DNA of 64,000 bases from Lepidurus packardi (lineage: Eukaryota; Arthropoda; Branchiopoda; Notostraca; Triopsidae): the NCBI GenBank assembly GCA_023053545.1, contig JAKZAN010000228.1:1-64000 (forward strand). The letters run 5' to 3'. The stretch's first letter is position 1. Each line of letters opens with the position of its first letter. Shown here one piece after another: positions 28,715-38,081 of this stretch. The notes beneath the pieces are model-generated. The model had not been told where the DNA came from and did no database searches. It was given only the letters and a program-made list of their open reading frames with translations. A program made the position numbers and the translations under genes.

Positions 28715-28738
28715 CTGCAGCTAAACCTGGGCCGGCTA
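28715..28738 (+). promoter_or_regulatory. Pre-LTR tract, probable plus-strand primer site
   Basis: The short tract between the pol stop and the 3' LTR contains CCTGGGCCGGCTA directly before the TGTCGC of the LTR. BEL elements often have a GGGCCGG-like boundary here in place of a long polypurine run. Role inferred from position. Confidence 0.55.
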
Positions 28739-29004
28739 TGTCGCAGATGGAAACCGCGAGGGACACATGTTTAAACTTCCCGCGGTCCACTGTGACGTAA
28801 CGGCCAATGGAGACAACGGTCGCCCCCGTAGAGCCTGGGTTCGGGGCGAACTTTTTTTTTTCGTTGTTGGCTGAACAGGCACAGTGAATGAATGTTAACC
28901 TTTTTGGCTCTTGTTTTTTCGGTGTATTTCATTTAGTTAAAGACAATAAATTACTCTATTAAAAAGTATAGTTCCCTGTCATCGTAAGTGAATTATCGGT
29001 GACA
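28739..29004 (+). repeat. 3' LTR of BEL element (266 bp)
   Basis: It runs from TGTCGCAG to GGTGACA, with TG...CA ends and a GACCT target duplication directly after. The first 100 bp equal the surviving 5' LTR. It includes a run of ten T at about 28,850 and an AATAAA. It is the only complete LTR copy of this element in the window. Confidence 0.93.
28945..28950 (+). terminator. Polyadenylation signal in BEL 3' LTR
   Basis: AATAAA lies 54 bp before the LTR end. Its place in the LTR interior is suitable for ending the element transcript in R. The corresponding signal is missing from the chimeric 5' LTR. Confidence 0.55.
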
Positions 29005-29009
29005 GACCT
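29005..29009. repeat. Target site duplication, right copy (BEL element)
   Basis: GACCT directly follows the 3' LTR and pairs with 23,221-23,225. The satellite A array resumes here. Confidence 0.9.
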
Positions 29010-31178
29010 ATTTAACGAATTTGTGACTTAATTCATGAATTACTGACTTAATTCATGAAATACTGACATACTTCATGAAATACTGACTTAATTCACGAAA
29101 TACTGACTTAATTCATGAACTACTGACTTAATTCATGAATTACTGACTTAATTCATAATTACTGACCTAATTCATGAACTAATTACTTAATTCATGAATT
29201 ACTGACTTAATTAACTAATTACTGACTTAATTCATGAACTACTGACTTCATTCATGAATTAATTACTTAATTAATAAATTACTGACTTAATTAAATAACT
29301 ACGGACTTAATTCATGAATTACTGACTTAATTCATGAATTACTGACTTAATTTATGAAATATTGACTTCCTTAATGAATTACCGACTTCATTAATGAATT
29401 CATGAATTAATGACTTAATTGATGAATTACTGACTTAATGAATTCATGAATGAATTCATGAATTAATGTTTTAATTAATTAATTACTGATTTAATTCATG
29501 AATTACTGACTTAATTCATGAATTACTGACTTAATTCATGAATTACTGACTTAATTCATGAATTACTGACCTATTTAACGAATTTGTGACTTAATTCATG
29601 AATTACTGACTTAATTCATGAAATACTGACTTACTTCATGAAAAACTGACTTAATTCATGAAATACTGACTTAATTCATGAACTACTTACTTAATTCACG
29701 AATTACTCACTAAATTCATGAATAACTCACTTAATTCATGAATTACTCACTTAACTCATGCATTTCTGAATTAATTCTTGAACTATTGACTTAATTCATG
29801 AATTACTGACTTATTTCATGAATAACTGACTTAATTAATGAATTCCTGACTTAAATAATGAATTACTGTAATAGTTCATGAATTAATGAATTGAATAATA
29901 AATTACTGACTTATTTAAATAACTACGGACTTAGTTAATAAATTACTGACTTAATTCATAAAATACAGACTTTATTCATGAATTAACTGACTTAATTCAT
30001 GAACTACTGACTTAATTCATGAACTACTGACTTAATTCATGAATTACTGACTTAATTCATGAATTACTGACTGAATTCATGAATTACTGACTGAATTCAT
30101 AATTACTGACTTAATTCATGAATTACTGAATTAATTCATGAATTACTGACTTAATTCATGAATTACTGACTTAACTAACTAATTGCTGACTTAATTCATG
30201 AATTACTGACTTAATTCATAATTACTGACCTAATTCATGAATTACTGACTTAATTCATGAATTACTGACCTATTTAACGAAATTGTGACTTAATTCATGA
30301 ATTACTGACTTAATTCATGAAATACCGACTTACTTCATGAAATACTGACTTAATTCACGAAATAATGACTTAATTCATGAACTACTGACTTAATTCATGA
30401 ATTACTTACTTAATTTATGAATTATTGACTTCATTAATGAATTCATGAATTAATGACTTAATTAATGAATTACAGACTTAATTCATGAATTACTGACTTA
30501 ATTCATAATTACTGACTTAATTCATGAATTACTGACTTAATTCATGAATTACTGACTTAACTAACTAATTACTGACTTAATTCATGAATTACTGACTTAA
30601 TTCAAGAAATACTGACTTAATTCACAAAATACTGACTTAATTCATGAACTACTGACTTAATTCATGAATTACTGACTTAATTCATGAATTACTGACTTAA
30701 TTAATAAATTAATGACTTAATTCATGCATGACTGATTTAATTCATGAATTACTGACTTAATTCATGAATTACTGACTTAATTCATGAATTACTCACTTAA
30801 TTCATGCATTTCTGACTTAATTCTTGAACTATGGACTTAATTCATGAATTCATTACTTATTTCATGAATAACTGACTTAATTAGTGAATTCCTGACTTAA
30901 ATAATGAATTACTGAAATAGTTCATGAACTAATGAATTGAATCATAAATTACTGACTTATTTAAATAACTACGGACTTAGTTAATAAATTACTGACTTAA
31001 TTCATAAATTACAGACTTTATTCATGAATTAACTGACTTAATTCATGAACTACTGACTTAATTCATGAACTACTGACTTAATTCATGAATTACTGACTTA
31101 ATTCATGAATTACTGACTTAATTCATGAATTACTGACTTAATTCATGACTTACTGACTTAATTAACTAATTACTGACT
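29010..31178. repeat. Satellite A array between the BEL and Gypsy elements
   Basis: The 20-bp satellite A array continues in the same orientation as before the BEL insertion. It contains GACTTCATTAATGAATT variants near 29,370 and two copies of the higher-order marker cluster (CTGTAATAGTT near 29,866 and CTGAAATAGTT near 30,913). No gene is visible. Confidence 0.96.
31173..31178. repeat. Target site duplication, left copy (Gypsy element)
   Basis: CTGACT before the 5' LTR is repeated directly after the 3' LTR at 35,569-35,574. Collapsing the duplication and element restores an intact satellite monomer in phase. Because the site is repetitive, 2 bp is also formally possible, but 6 bp is the reading that preserves monomer length. 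Confidence 0.75.
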
Positions 31179-31280
31179 TGTTGTATCGTAACTGTAGCTT
31201 GGGGCCATTGAAGAGAGTAGGAGCCCCAAGTGAGAGCAAAATACAAGAGTCGCAGCTAACCCTCCAACCGGTGTACAACA
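31179..31280 (+). repeat. 5' LTR of Gypsy element (102 bp)
   Basis: It runs from TGTTGTATCG to GGTGTACAACA and has short inverted ends (TGTTG/CAACA). It is identical by eye to 35,467-35,568. An internal inverted repeat, CTTGGGGC and GCCCCAAG, can pair around an 18-base loop. Confidence 0.95.
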
Positions 31281-31283
31281 TAT

Positions 31284-31301
31284 TGGCGACGAGGAGGGCA
31301 A
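31284..31301 (+). promoter_or_regulatory. Primer-binding site of Gypsy element
   Basis: TGGCGACGAGGAGGGCAA begins three bases after the 5' LTR with the TGG that pairs to a tRNA 3' CCA end. TTGGCGACGAGGA-like sequences are frequent at this place in Gypsy elements. I cannot name the tRNA with confidence. Confidence 0.65.
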
Positions 31302-31377
31302 GTATACCTTAGCAAGCAAAACGTAGTGGAAAACAAAGTGAAAATCTCCAAGCCACAGTAACAATTAAATCAAAGAG

Positions 31378-31440
31378 ATGGAAGTGTTCCCAACAATGGA
31401 GACGTTCCAATACGAGGGGACAGATCAACCCTTAGTATAC
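31378..31440 (+). pseudogene. gag: Gypsy gag, start segment
   Basis: ATG at 31,378 (MEVFPTMETFQYEG) begins the structural protein about 100 bp after the LTR. A second ATG lies at 31,396. The frame hits TGA at 31,459, whereas the homologous continuation (the RWRHWLKRFENFL region) is in another phase beginning at about 31,440. A one-base loss in the CGG context near 31,440 explains this. Start choice is by position and is not certain. Confidence 0.65.
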
Positions 31441-32783
31441 GGTGGAGGCATTGGCTGAAGAGGTTTGAAAATTTCCTAATCGTCTGCGATATATCCGGAA
31501 AACCTCGAAAGTTGGCCACACTCCTGCATTACGCTGGAGAAAAAGTACACGACATCTACAGCAAACTCGACGTCAAACCAGCCCAAGGCGAGGACGGATA
31601 CGAGGCAGCAAAGCGAGTGCTCACAACGCACTTCAACCCAGAGGAAAACGTAACTTTTAACAGATACCTGTTCAGGAACGTCAAACAGCAGGTGAACGAA
31701 ACTCTGGATGATCTGCACACCAGGTTGGACCAAATGGCAATGGGATGCCAATTCGCAGATAAAGATGGGGAAATAAAATCCCAAATTGTACTGTCATGCA
31801 CATCAAGGAAATTGAAAACAGAAGCACTAACAAACCCTAGCTGGTCGTTGGCCAAAGTACTCGAAAAGGGAAACGCGTTTGAATTAGTCCAGAAACAGCT
31901 AAAGGAAATGAAGAGCAACACGGAGGAAGAAGAACAGGTGCACCGGCTGAAGATGGGGCCCAACCAGAAGCGGCCTGAGAAGCTATGCAAGTTCTGCGGA
32001 GGGACTTGGCACAAGAAATTGCAAGATTGTAAAGCGCGAAAGGAGAAGTGCCGAGGTTGCCAAAAGATGGGTCATTTCGAGAAAGTATGCCTCAGCAAGA
32101 AACGTGTCGTACGGAATATCAACAACGCAGACGAAGTAGAAGAATCCTCTGACAGTACGGAACTTGTAAGTACTACTTCTTGTATTAAATCCAAACACCC
32201 TGTGGTATTAGCGAAAGTTGGAGAGCGCGACGTAAAGTTCCTGGTAGATACAGGGGCAGATGTAACGATAATTGACGAAAGAGCGCACGCAAACATAGGC
32301 AGCCCAAAGTTGGAAAAAGCGGCAAAGAAAATTTTTCCGTTCAAAGCCAATCAACCACTAGCAATAAAAGGAAAACTCAGAACTCAGATATCCGTAGAAA
32401 AGCACAAAAGAGCGACGGTGGAAACCATATATGTGATAGAAGGAAAAGCAAGCTGTCTGTTAAGCCGCAAAGCATTAGAGAACCTGGATCTAGTACAATA
32501 CTCCAACCATGTAAAACATGAAGTCGTAAGAGCGCTAGAAAAGCAAGAATCCCCTATTGGGAAATACGTAGGACTCAAAATCAAGTTACACATTGACTCG
32601 TCAGTAAAACCGATAGCACTACCACACAGACGAGTACCTTTTCACCAACGAGCACTAGTCGAAAAAGAGTTGGAAAGACTGGAAAAATTAGATATAATAG
32701 AAAGAATGGAGGGACCAACACCGTGGGTGTCACCGATCGTCATTGTGCCAAAAAAGATACAAGCGAAATACGCTTGTGCGTAG
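31440..32783 (+). pseudogene. gag-pol: Gypsy gag, protease and RT fingers
   Basis: This frame holds most of Gag (WLKRFENFLIVCDI near the start, then LLHYAGEKVHDIY), typical of the capsid region of Mag-like Gypsy elements. Two nucleocapsid zinc knuckles follow at about 31,990-32,095: CKFCGGTWH with a distal Cys, and CRGCQKMGHFEKVC, a canonical CX2CX4HX4C. The aspartic protease active site is FLVDTGADVTIID near 32,240. RT begins with LEKLDIIERMEGPTPWVSPIVIVPKK. Gag and Pol share one phase with no programmed shift between them. The phase is lost in an A run at 32,750-32,755 (one A fewer than the homologous reading needs), and the frame stops at 32,783. Confidence 0.92.
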
Positions 32784-33259
32784 ACATGCGTCTGCCAAAT
32801 CAAGCAATAAAAAGAGAAAGGCACATAATCCCTACGATAGAAGACATTCTAGCTGAAGTTAACGGCTCTAAGATTTTCAGCGTCATCGACCTTAATCAAG
32901 CATACCACCAGATAGAGTTAGATGAAGAGTCCCGGTATATAACCACATTCACAACGCACATGGGGCTAAGACGGTACAAACGCCTGTTTTTCGGCGTGAC
33001 ATCGGCAGCGGAAATCTTCCACAACATTATCAGGGAGCTCCTCCAAGATATTCCAGGAGTCATCAACACAACCGATGACATACTCATCCATGGGAAAAAC
33101 CGTAAAGAGCATGATGAACGATACAAAGAGGTCATGAAGCGATTAAAAGGGAAGAACCTAACAATGAAAAAAAAAAACGAAAATTGCGCAAGCAAGAGTT
33201 CGGTTCTACGGGATGATAATAGGAGAAAAGGGCATAGAGCCAGACCCAAACAAAGTTAA
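32750..33259 (+). pseudogene. pol: Gypsy reverse transcriptase core
   Basis: The RT palm continues in a second phase after the A run. Visible motifs are IRLCVDMRLPNQAI, FSVIDLNQAYHQIELDEESR with the first catalytic Asp, LFFGVTSAAEIFHNII, and the catalytic box TTDDILIHG near 33,075, where both Asp residues are kept. The Thr before DD stands in for the usual hydrophobic residue and is close to the SDD and ADD forms of related elements. The sequence then loses homology within an 11-base A run at 33,167-33,177, and the remaining codons to 33,259 are out of phase. Confidence 0.92.
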
Positions 33260-35120
33260 GGCAATCAAGGAATTCGCTAGACCAACTACCAAGGCAGACG
33301 TACGAAGTTTCCTAGGTATGACAACATGGTGCGCCCGCTTCATCCCTGAACATGCGGATATCTCTGAGCCCTTACGCAACCTTGTAGCGGAGAAGAAAAC
33401 TCCTGTTTTTGAATGGCCGGAAGAGTGTGAACAAGCATTCACAAAGCTAAAGACAGCACTGCTAAACGCAAGGCAGTTGGCATTTTTTGACCCTGAGGGG
33501 GAAACCAAAGTAATTGTGGATGCAAGCCCGATAGGACTGGGGGCAATTTTAACACAAGTTGATAGGCAAGGACGCGAAAGTGTAATAGCGTTTGCAAGAA
33601 AGGCCCTCAACGAGACAGAGCAAAGATATTCCCAACTGGAAAGGGAAGCGTTAGCAGTAATTTGGGCGTGTGAGCACTTTAAGATGTACCTCCTCGGTAC
33701 GCGCTTCCTTGTAACCACGGACCACAAGCCGCTGGTCAGTATTTTTAACAAAGCAACAGCAAAACTATCAGCGAGACTGGAAAGGTGGATGCTAAGGAAA
33801 CAGGCCTTTGACTTCACGCTAGAATTCCAACCAGGCAGCAAAAACGCAGCTGATTTCTTATCAAGAAACCCTTCCAAACGCACACAATGCAAGCAGGCAG
33901 TCATGGGCGAGAAGTATGTCAACTTCATCACCGATCAAACTGTTTTTACACCACTGACCAAGGAACAAATTGCAGAAGAAACCCAAAAAGACACTGTCCT
34001 AGCGGAGGTGAAACAAGCTATACAGAAAGGAAGAAAGCACGAGTTAAAAACATCCGGGAAATCATACTCGCAAGTATTCGAAGAGCTCTCAATTTCAAAA
34101 GATGGCATCATCTTACGGGGAGCAAGAATCTGTGTTCCACAAAGCCTGCAAGAAAACGTGTTAAAAGTGGCCCATGAAGGACACTTGGGCATGTGCAAAA
34201 CAAAACAGCTTCTACGGACAAAAGTGTGGTTTCCAGGCATGGACCGAAGGGTAGAGGAGTTGGTAAAACAATGCGTGCCGTGCATAGCGGCAACAAAGGC
34301 CCCCAAACGAGAACCACTGCAGATGTCGGAGTTGCCGCGGAAACCATGGACGGAATTAAGCATGGACTTCTTGAACTTACCATCGGGGGAGGAATTGCTA
34401 GTCGTGGTAGATAACTTTTCCCGCTTCCTGGAAGTTGAGTTTGTTCGAAGCACGGCGCACCAACACGTACTACCAGTGCTGGAACGCATATTGTCCACCT
34501 TTGGAATCCCCGAAAGGATAAGAACCGATAACGGTCCCCCGTTCAACGGCAGCGAATTCACGGAATTCTGCACAAGAATAGGTATCAAACACCAAAAAAC
34601 GACTCCGGCATGGCCAGAAGCTAATGGATTGGTAGAGCGCTTCATGCGCACGTTAGGAAAACTAATCAGAACTACCACAATTGAACGCAAAAACCTCAAA
34701 GCAGAAATACATAAATTCCTCCGCAACTACCGAGCTACGCCACACCCCGCGATTGGAAAGGCTCCGGCTGAGTTACTCTTCAGGAACAGCGTCAGAAACC
34801 TACTGCCAGACCTGAAGCACCATAACGCCAATTACTCAGGCAAAGCAAAAAGATACGAAGACAAAAGGCGACGGGTGCGAGAGCATACACTTGTAGTCGG
34901 AGACAAAGTGATCGTGCAGAAGGAAAAGAAGCTACTCAGAAAAGAAGAGAGCCGCTACGAGCTGGAGCCGTTGAGGGTGACTGCGATTAAGAACTCAATG
35001 ATCACAGCAAAAGGGAAAGACGGACGAATGATCACCAGAAATTCATCTTTTTCAAAAAAATACCGGACGAGCGAGAGGAGCAGAGAAAAACGCATACGAG
35101 AGAGAAGAAGGAAGATGTGA
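33171..35120 (+). CDS. pol: Gypsy RT thumb, RNase H and integrase
   Basis: This phase is open from the A run at 33,167-33,177 to a TGA at 35,118. It opens with the RT thumb (RFYGMIIGEKGIEPDP, VRSFLGMTTWCARFIP). RNase H follows: KVIVDASPIGLGA, LEREALAVIWACEHF, VTTDHKPL and NAADFLSR give its acidic residues. Integrase begins with the H2C2 zinc motif (HEGHLGMCKTKQLL...QCVPC). Its catalytic triad is Asp in SMDFLNLP, Asp in RTDNGPPF, and Glu in ANGLVERF, with exactly 35 residues between the second Asp and the Glu, the classical D,D-35-E spacing. A basic C-terminus (RSREKRIRERRRKM) ends the protein and no chromodomain is seen. No damage is visible within this 650-codon stretch, unlike the upstream half. 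Confidence 0.94.
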   Translation, partial: KKTKIAQARVRFYGMIIGEKGIEPDPNKVKAIKEFARPTTKADVRSFLGMTTWCARFIPEHADISEPLRNLVAEKKTPVFEWPEECEQAFTKLKTALLNARQLAFFDPEGETKVIVDASPIGLGAILTQVDRQGRESVIAFARKALNETEQRYSQLEREALAVIWACEHFKMYLLGTRFLVTTDHKPLVSIFNKATAKLSARLERWMLRKQAFDFTLEFQPGSKNAADFLSRNPSKRTQCKQAVMGEKYVNFITDQTVFTPLTKEQIAEETQKDTVLAEVKQAIQKGRKHELKTSGKSYSQVFEELSISKDGIILRGARICVPQSLQENVLKVAHEGHLGMCKTKQLLRTKVWFPGMDRRVEELVKQCVPCIAATKAPKREPLQMSELPRKPWTELSMDFLNLPSGEELLVVVDNFSRFLEVEFVRSTAHQHVLPVLERILSTFGIPERIRTDNGPPFNGSEFTEFCTRIGIKHQKTTPAWPEANGLVERFMRTLGKLIRTTTIERKNLKAEIHKFLRNYRATPHPAIGKAPAELLFRNSVRNLLPDLKHHNANYSGKAKRYEDKRRRVREHTLVVGDKVIVQKEKKLLRKEESRYELEPLRVTAIKNSMITAKGKDGRMITRNSSFSKKYRTSERSREKRIRERRRKM

Positions 35121-35447
35121 AGGAAACAGTGGAATTAAGGCGCAGCGCGCGAATTAAAAAGAAGAACGAAACACGTTAATAAATTATTCCATTTTTTTTT
35201 TTTTTTATCTTTTCTGTCTTTTGTATACCTCAGAAGGAAGACCAGTAAAAAAAAAAAAAAAAAAAAAAAAAGAAGAGGCCGAACCGTCCGGAAGCAGACC
35301 CGAGGGAAGCGACACGGCCAAAAACCGCGAAAGAAGGGAGAGTGCGGAATATTGCAAGCGCGACACCAAACCGAATGAGTTTTTTCATTTAGAAGCCCCT
35401 ATTCCCTTTTTGATCTTGTAGTCGAAGCCCCCTCATTTTTAGGTTGT
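35121..35447 (+). other. Gypsy 3' untranslated region
   Basis: This 327-bp stretch between the pol stop and the polypurine tract carries AATAAA at 35,178-35,183, a 15-base T run at 35,192-35,206 and a 25-base A run at 35,247-35,271. A 66-codon open frame (35,221-35,421) spans the A run, has many Lys codons and no recognisable domain, and I do not call it a gene. Confidence 0.75.
35178..35183 (+). terminator. Possible polyadenylation signal in Gypsy 3' UTR
   Basis: AATAAA lies 60 bp after the pol stop and is followed by a T-rich tract. Because the 102-bp LTRs contain no AATAAA, this could be the signal used, although it is 284 bp upstream of the 3' LTR. Chance occurrence in AT-rich DNA is possible. 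Confidence 0.35.
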
Positions 35448-35466
35448 GAAGAAAGAAAGGAAGAGG
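35448..35466 (+). promoter_or_regulatory. Polypurine tract of Gypsy element
   Basis: GAAGAAAGAAAGGAAGAGG is 19 unbroken purines ending exactly at the TGTTG start of the 3' LTR. This is the expected plus-strand primer site. Confidence 0.92.
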
Positions 35467-35568
35467 TGTTGTATCGTAACTGTAGCTTGGGGCCATTGAA
35501 GAGAGTAGGAGCCCCAAGTGAGAGCAAAATACAAGAGTCGCAGCTAACCCTCCAACCGGTGTACAACA
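35467..35568 (+). repeat. 3' LTR of Gypsy element (102 bp)
   Basis: Identical by eye to the 5' LTR at 31,179-31,280, with the same TGTTG...CAACA ends, followed directly by the CTGACT target duplication. Confidence 0.95.
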
Positions 35569-35574
35569 CTGACT
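35569..35574. repeat. Target site duplication, right copy (Gypsy element)
   Basis: CTGACT, pairing with 31,173-31,178. Satellite A continues in phase. Confidence 0.75.
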
Positions 35575-37280
35575 TAATTCATGAATTACTGACTTAATTC
35601 ATGAAATACTGACTTAATTCACGAAATACTGACTTAATTAATGAACTACTGACTTAATTCATGAATTACTGACTTAATTCATGAAATACTGACTTAATTC
35701 ATGAATTACTGACTTCATAAATTAATTCATTAATTAATGACTTAATTAATGAATTACTGATTTAATGAATTCATGAATTCATGACTTAATTCTTGAATTA
35801 CTGACTTAATTCATGAATAACTGACTTCATTAATGAATTAACGACTTCATTAATGAATTACTGACTTTATTCATGAATTACTGACTTCATTAATGAATTA
35901 CTGACTTTATTCATGAATTACTGACTTTATTCATGAATTACTGACTTAATTAATGAATTAATGACTTAATTCATGAGTAACTGACTCTATTCATGAATTA
36001 GTGACTTAATTCATGAATTAATGACTTAATTCATGAATTACTGACTTATTTATGACTTTATTTATGACTGAATTACTGACTTAATTACTGAATTAATGAC
36101 TTAATTCACGAATTACTGACTTAATTCATGAACTAATGACTTAGTTCATGACATACTGACTTAATTCAAGAATTAATGACTTAATAAATGAATTTCTGAA
36201 CTAATTTATGAATTACTGACTTAATTAATGAATTAATTACTTAATTAATGAATTAATTACTTAATTAATGAATTACAGACTTAATTCATGAATTACTGAC
36301 TTAATTCATGAATTAATTTCTTAATTCATAAATTACTGACTTAATTAAATAACTGCGGACTTAATTTATGAATTAGTGACTTAATTCATGAATTACTGAC
36401 TTCATTTATGAATTATGGACTTCATTAATGAATTCATGAATTAATGACTTAATTAATGAATTACTGACTTAAATTATGAATTACTGATTTAATGAATTAA
36501 TGAATTAATGACTTAATTAATTAATTACTGACTTAATTCATGAAATAATTAAATAATTCATAAATTACTGACTTAATTCATGAATTACTGACTTAATTCA
36601 TGAATAACTGACTTACTTATGACTTTATTTATGACTGAATTACTGACTTAATTACTGAATTAATGACTTAATTCACGAATTACTGACTTAATTCATGAAC
36701 TAATGACTTAGTTCATGACATACTGACTAAATTCATGAATTAATGACTTAATAAATAAATTTCTGAACTAATTTATGAATTATTGACTTCATTAATGAAT
36801 TACCGACTTCATTAATGAATTAATGAATTAATGACTTAATTAATGAATTACTGACTTAAATTATGAATTACTGATTTAATGAATTCATGAATTAATGACT
36901 TACATTATGAATTACTGATTTAATGAATTAATGACTTAATGAATTAATTACTGACTTAATTCATGAAATAATTAAATAATTCATAAATTACTGACTTAAT
37001 TCATGAATTACTGACTTAATTCATAAATAACTGAGTTAATTCATTAATTACTGACTTAATTAATGAATTAATGACTTAATTAATGAATTAATGACTTCAT
37101 TAATGAATTAACGACTTCATTAATGAATTACTGACTTTATTCATGAATTACTGACTTATTCCATGAATTACTGACTTAATTCATGCATTACTGACTTAAT
37201 TCATGAATTACTGACCTATTTAACGAATTTGTGACTTAATTCATAAATTACTGATTTAATTCATGAAATACTGACTTAAT
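35575..37280. repeat. Satellite A array, variant-rich
   Basis: The 20-bp array continues with more irregular monomers than upstream. GACTTCATTAATGAATTA and GACTTTATTCATGAATTA forms are common, and a block with TTATGACTTTATTTATGACTG occurs twice (near 36,046 and 36,615). These forms are closer, in reverse complement, to satellite C. No gene is visible. Confidence 0.93.
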
Positions 37281-38081
37281 TGTCAGTAGCTAACTAGTTT
37301 AAACTGGTTTAAACTAGTTTATTAACTGTTTTACACTGGTTTAAACTGGTGGATACTAGTTCAAACTGGTTTAAACTGGTTTACGCAGGTCTAAACTGGT
37401 TTAAGCTAGTTTATAAACTGGTTTGCTTAAACTGGTTTATACTAGTTCGAACTGGTTTAAACCGATTAAAACTGGCTTAATCTGGTTTAAACTGGTTAAA
37501 ACTAGATTATAAACTGGTTTATACCGGTGTAAACAGGTCTACTCTGGTTTTAACTGGTATAAACTGGTTTACACAGGTCTAAACTGGTTTTAACTGGTTT
37601 CTACTAGTTCAAACTGGTTTAAATTTTTTTAACAGGTCTAAACTTGTTTAAACTAGTTTATAAACTGGTTTAAACTAGTTTTAACTGGCTCAAACTGGTT
37701 TCAACTGGATTAAACTGGTTTAAACTAGTTTAAACCCGTTAAAAAAACCCGTTAAACCGGTTTTAACTGGCTTAAACTGGTTTAATCTGGTTTAAACAGG
37801 TCTAAACTTGTTTAAACTAGTTTATAAACTGGTTTAAACTGGTGTAAAAAGTTCTAAACTGGATTTAACTGGTTTAAACTGGTTAACACAGGTCGAAACT
37901 GGTTTAAAGTAGTTTATAAACTGGTTTATACTAGTTCAGACTGGTTTAAACTGGTTAACACAGGTCGAAACTGGTTTATGGTAGTTTATAAACTGGTTTA
38001 TGCTAGTTCAGACTGGTTTAAACCGGTTTAAACAGGTCTACTGATTTAAACTAGATTATAAACGGGTTTGAACTGGTTTAA
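37281..38081. repeat. Satellite B island 1 (about 10-bp CTGGTTTAAA units)
   Basis: An 800-bp block of loosely tandem units of about 10 bp, consensus CTGGTTTAAA, with frequent CTAGTTTATAAA and ACACAGGTCTAAA variants. Many units contain the 8-bp palindrome GTTTAAAC. It interrupts satellite A on both sides with no target duplication or transposon ends that I can see. Units are more diverged from each other than those of satellites A or C. No open reading frame of note. Confidence 0.92.

Larger units (their letters stand above)
23226..29004 (+). mobile_element. BEL/Pao LTR retrotransposon, defective
   Basis: This is a full-span but degenerate BEL/Pao element inserted in satellite A. In order it has: LTR start, a misplaced integrase segment, tRNA-Gly-type PBS, gag, a Cys-His box region, aspartic protease, reverse transcriptase, RNase H, integrase, a GGGCCGGC-containing pre-LTR tract and a 266-bp 3' LTR. 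The domain order (PR-RT-RNH-IN) and the BEL-type RT, RNase H and integrase signatures identify the superfamily. Gag-pol is interrupted by a frame switch near 24,480, one-base losses near 25,998 and 28,168, and in-frame stops at 26,616 and 27,663. The surviving 100 bp of 5' LTR is identical to the matching part of the 3' LTR, so the insertion is probably young although the coding region is broken. Confidence 0.95.
31179..35568 (+). mobile_element. Gypsy (Ty3-type) LTR retrotransposon, Mag-like
   Basis: A 4,390-bp element with 102-bp LTRs, a PBS, gag-pol, a polypurine tract and a target duplication. The order protease, RT, RNase H, integrase is that of Gypsy/Metaviridae. The very short LTRs and the gag (with two Cys-His boxes) and pol in one frame suggest the Mag lineage; that assignment is inference. 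The LTR copies are identical by eye over 102 bp, so the insertion looks recent. Three single-base frame breaks (near 31,440, 32,750-32,755 and 33,167-33,177) split gag-pol, two of them in A runs. Confidence 0.95.

Noticed and set aside
33206..34726. Long antisense open frames inside the Gypsy pol (241 and 263 codons)
   Set aside because: They mirror the strongly coding plus strand, lack recognisable domains and have no independent start or signal. They are shadows of pol.
35221..35421. 66-codon open frame with a poly-Lys tract after Gypsy pol
   Set aside because: It depends on a 25-base A run in the 3' UTR and has no conserved domain. Accessory third genes of Gypsy elements, such as env, are much longer and carry a signal peptide and membrane anchor, neither of which is seen here.
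37281..38081. Satellite B island as a MITE or other transposon
   Set aside because: No terminal inverted repeats, target duplication or unique interior; it is built of about 10-bp units throughout.
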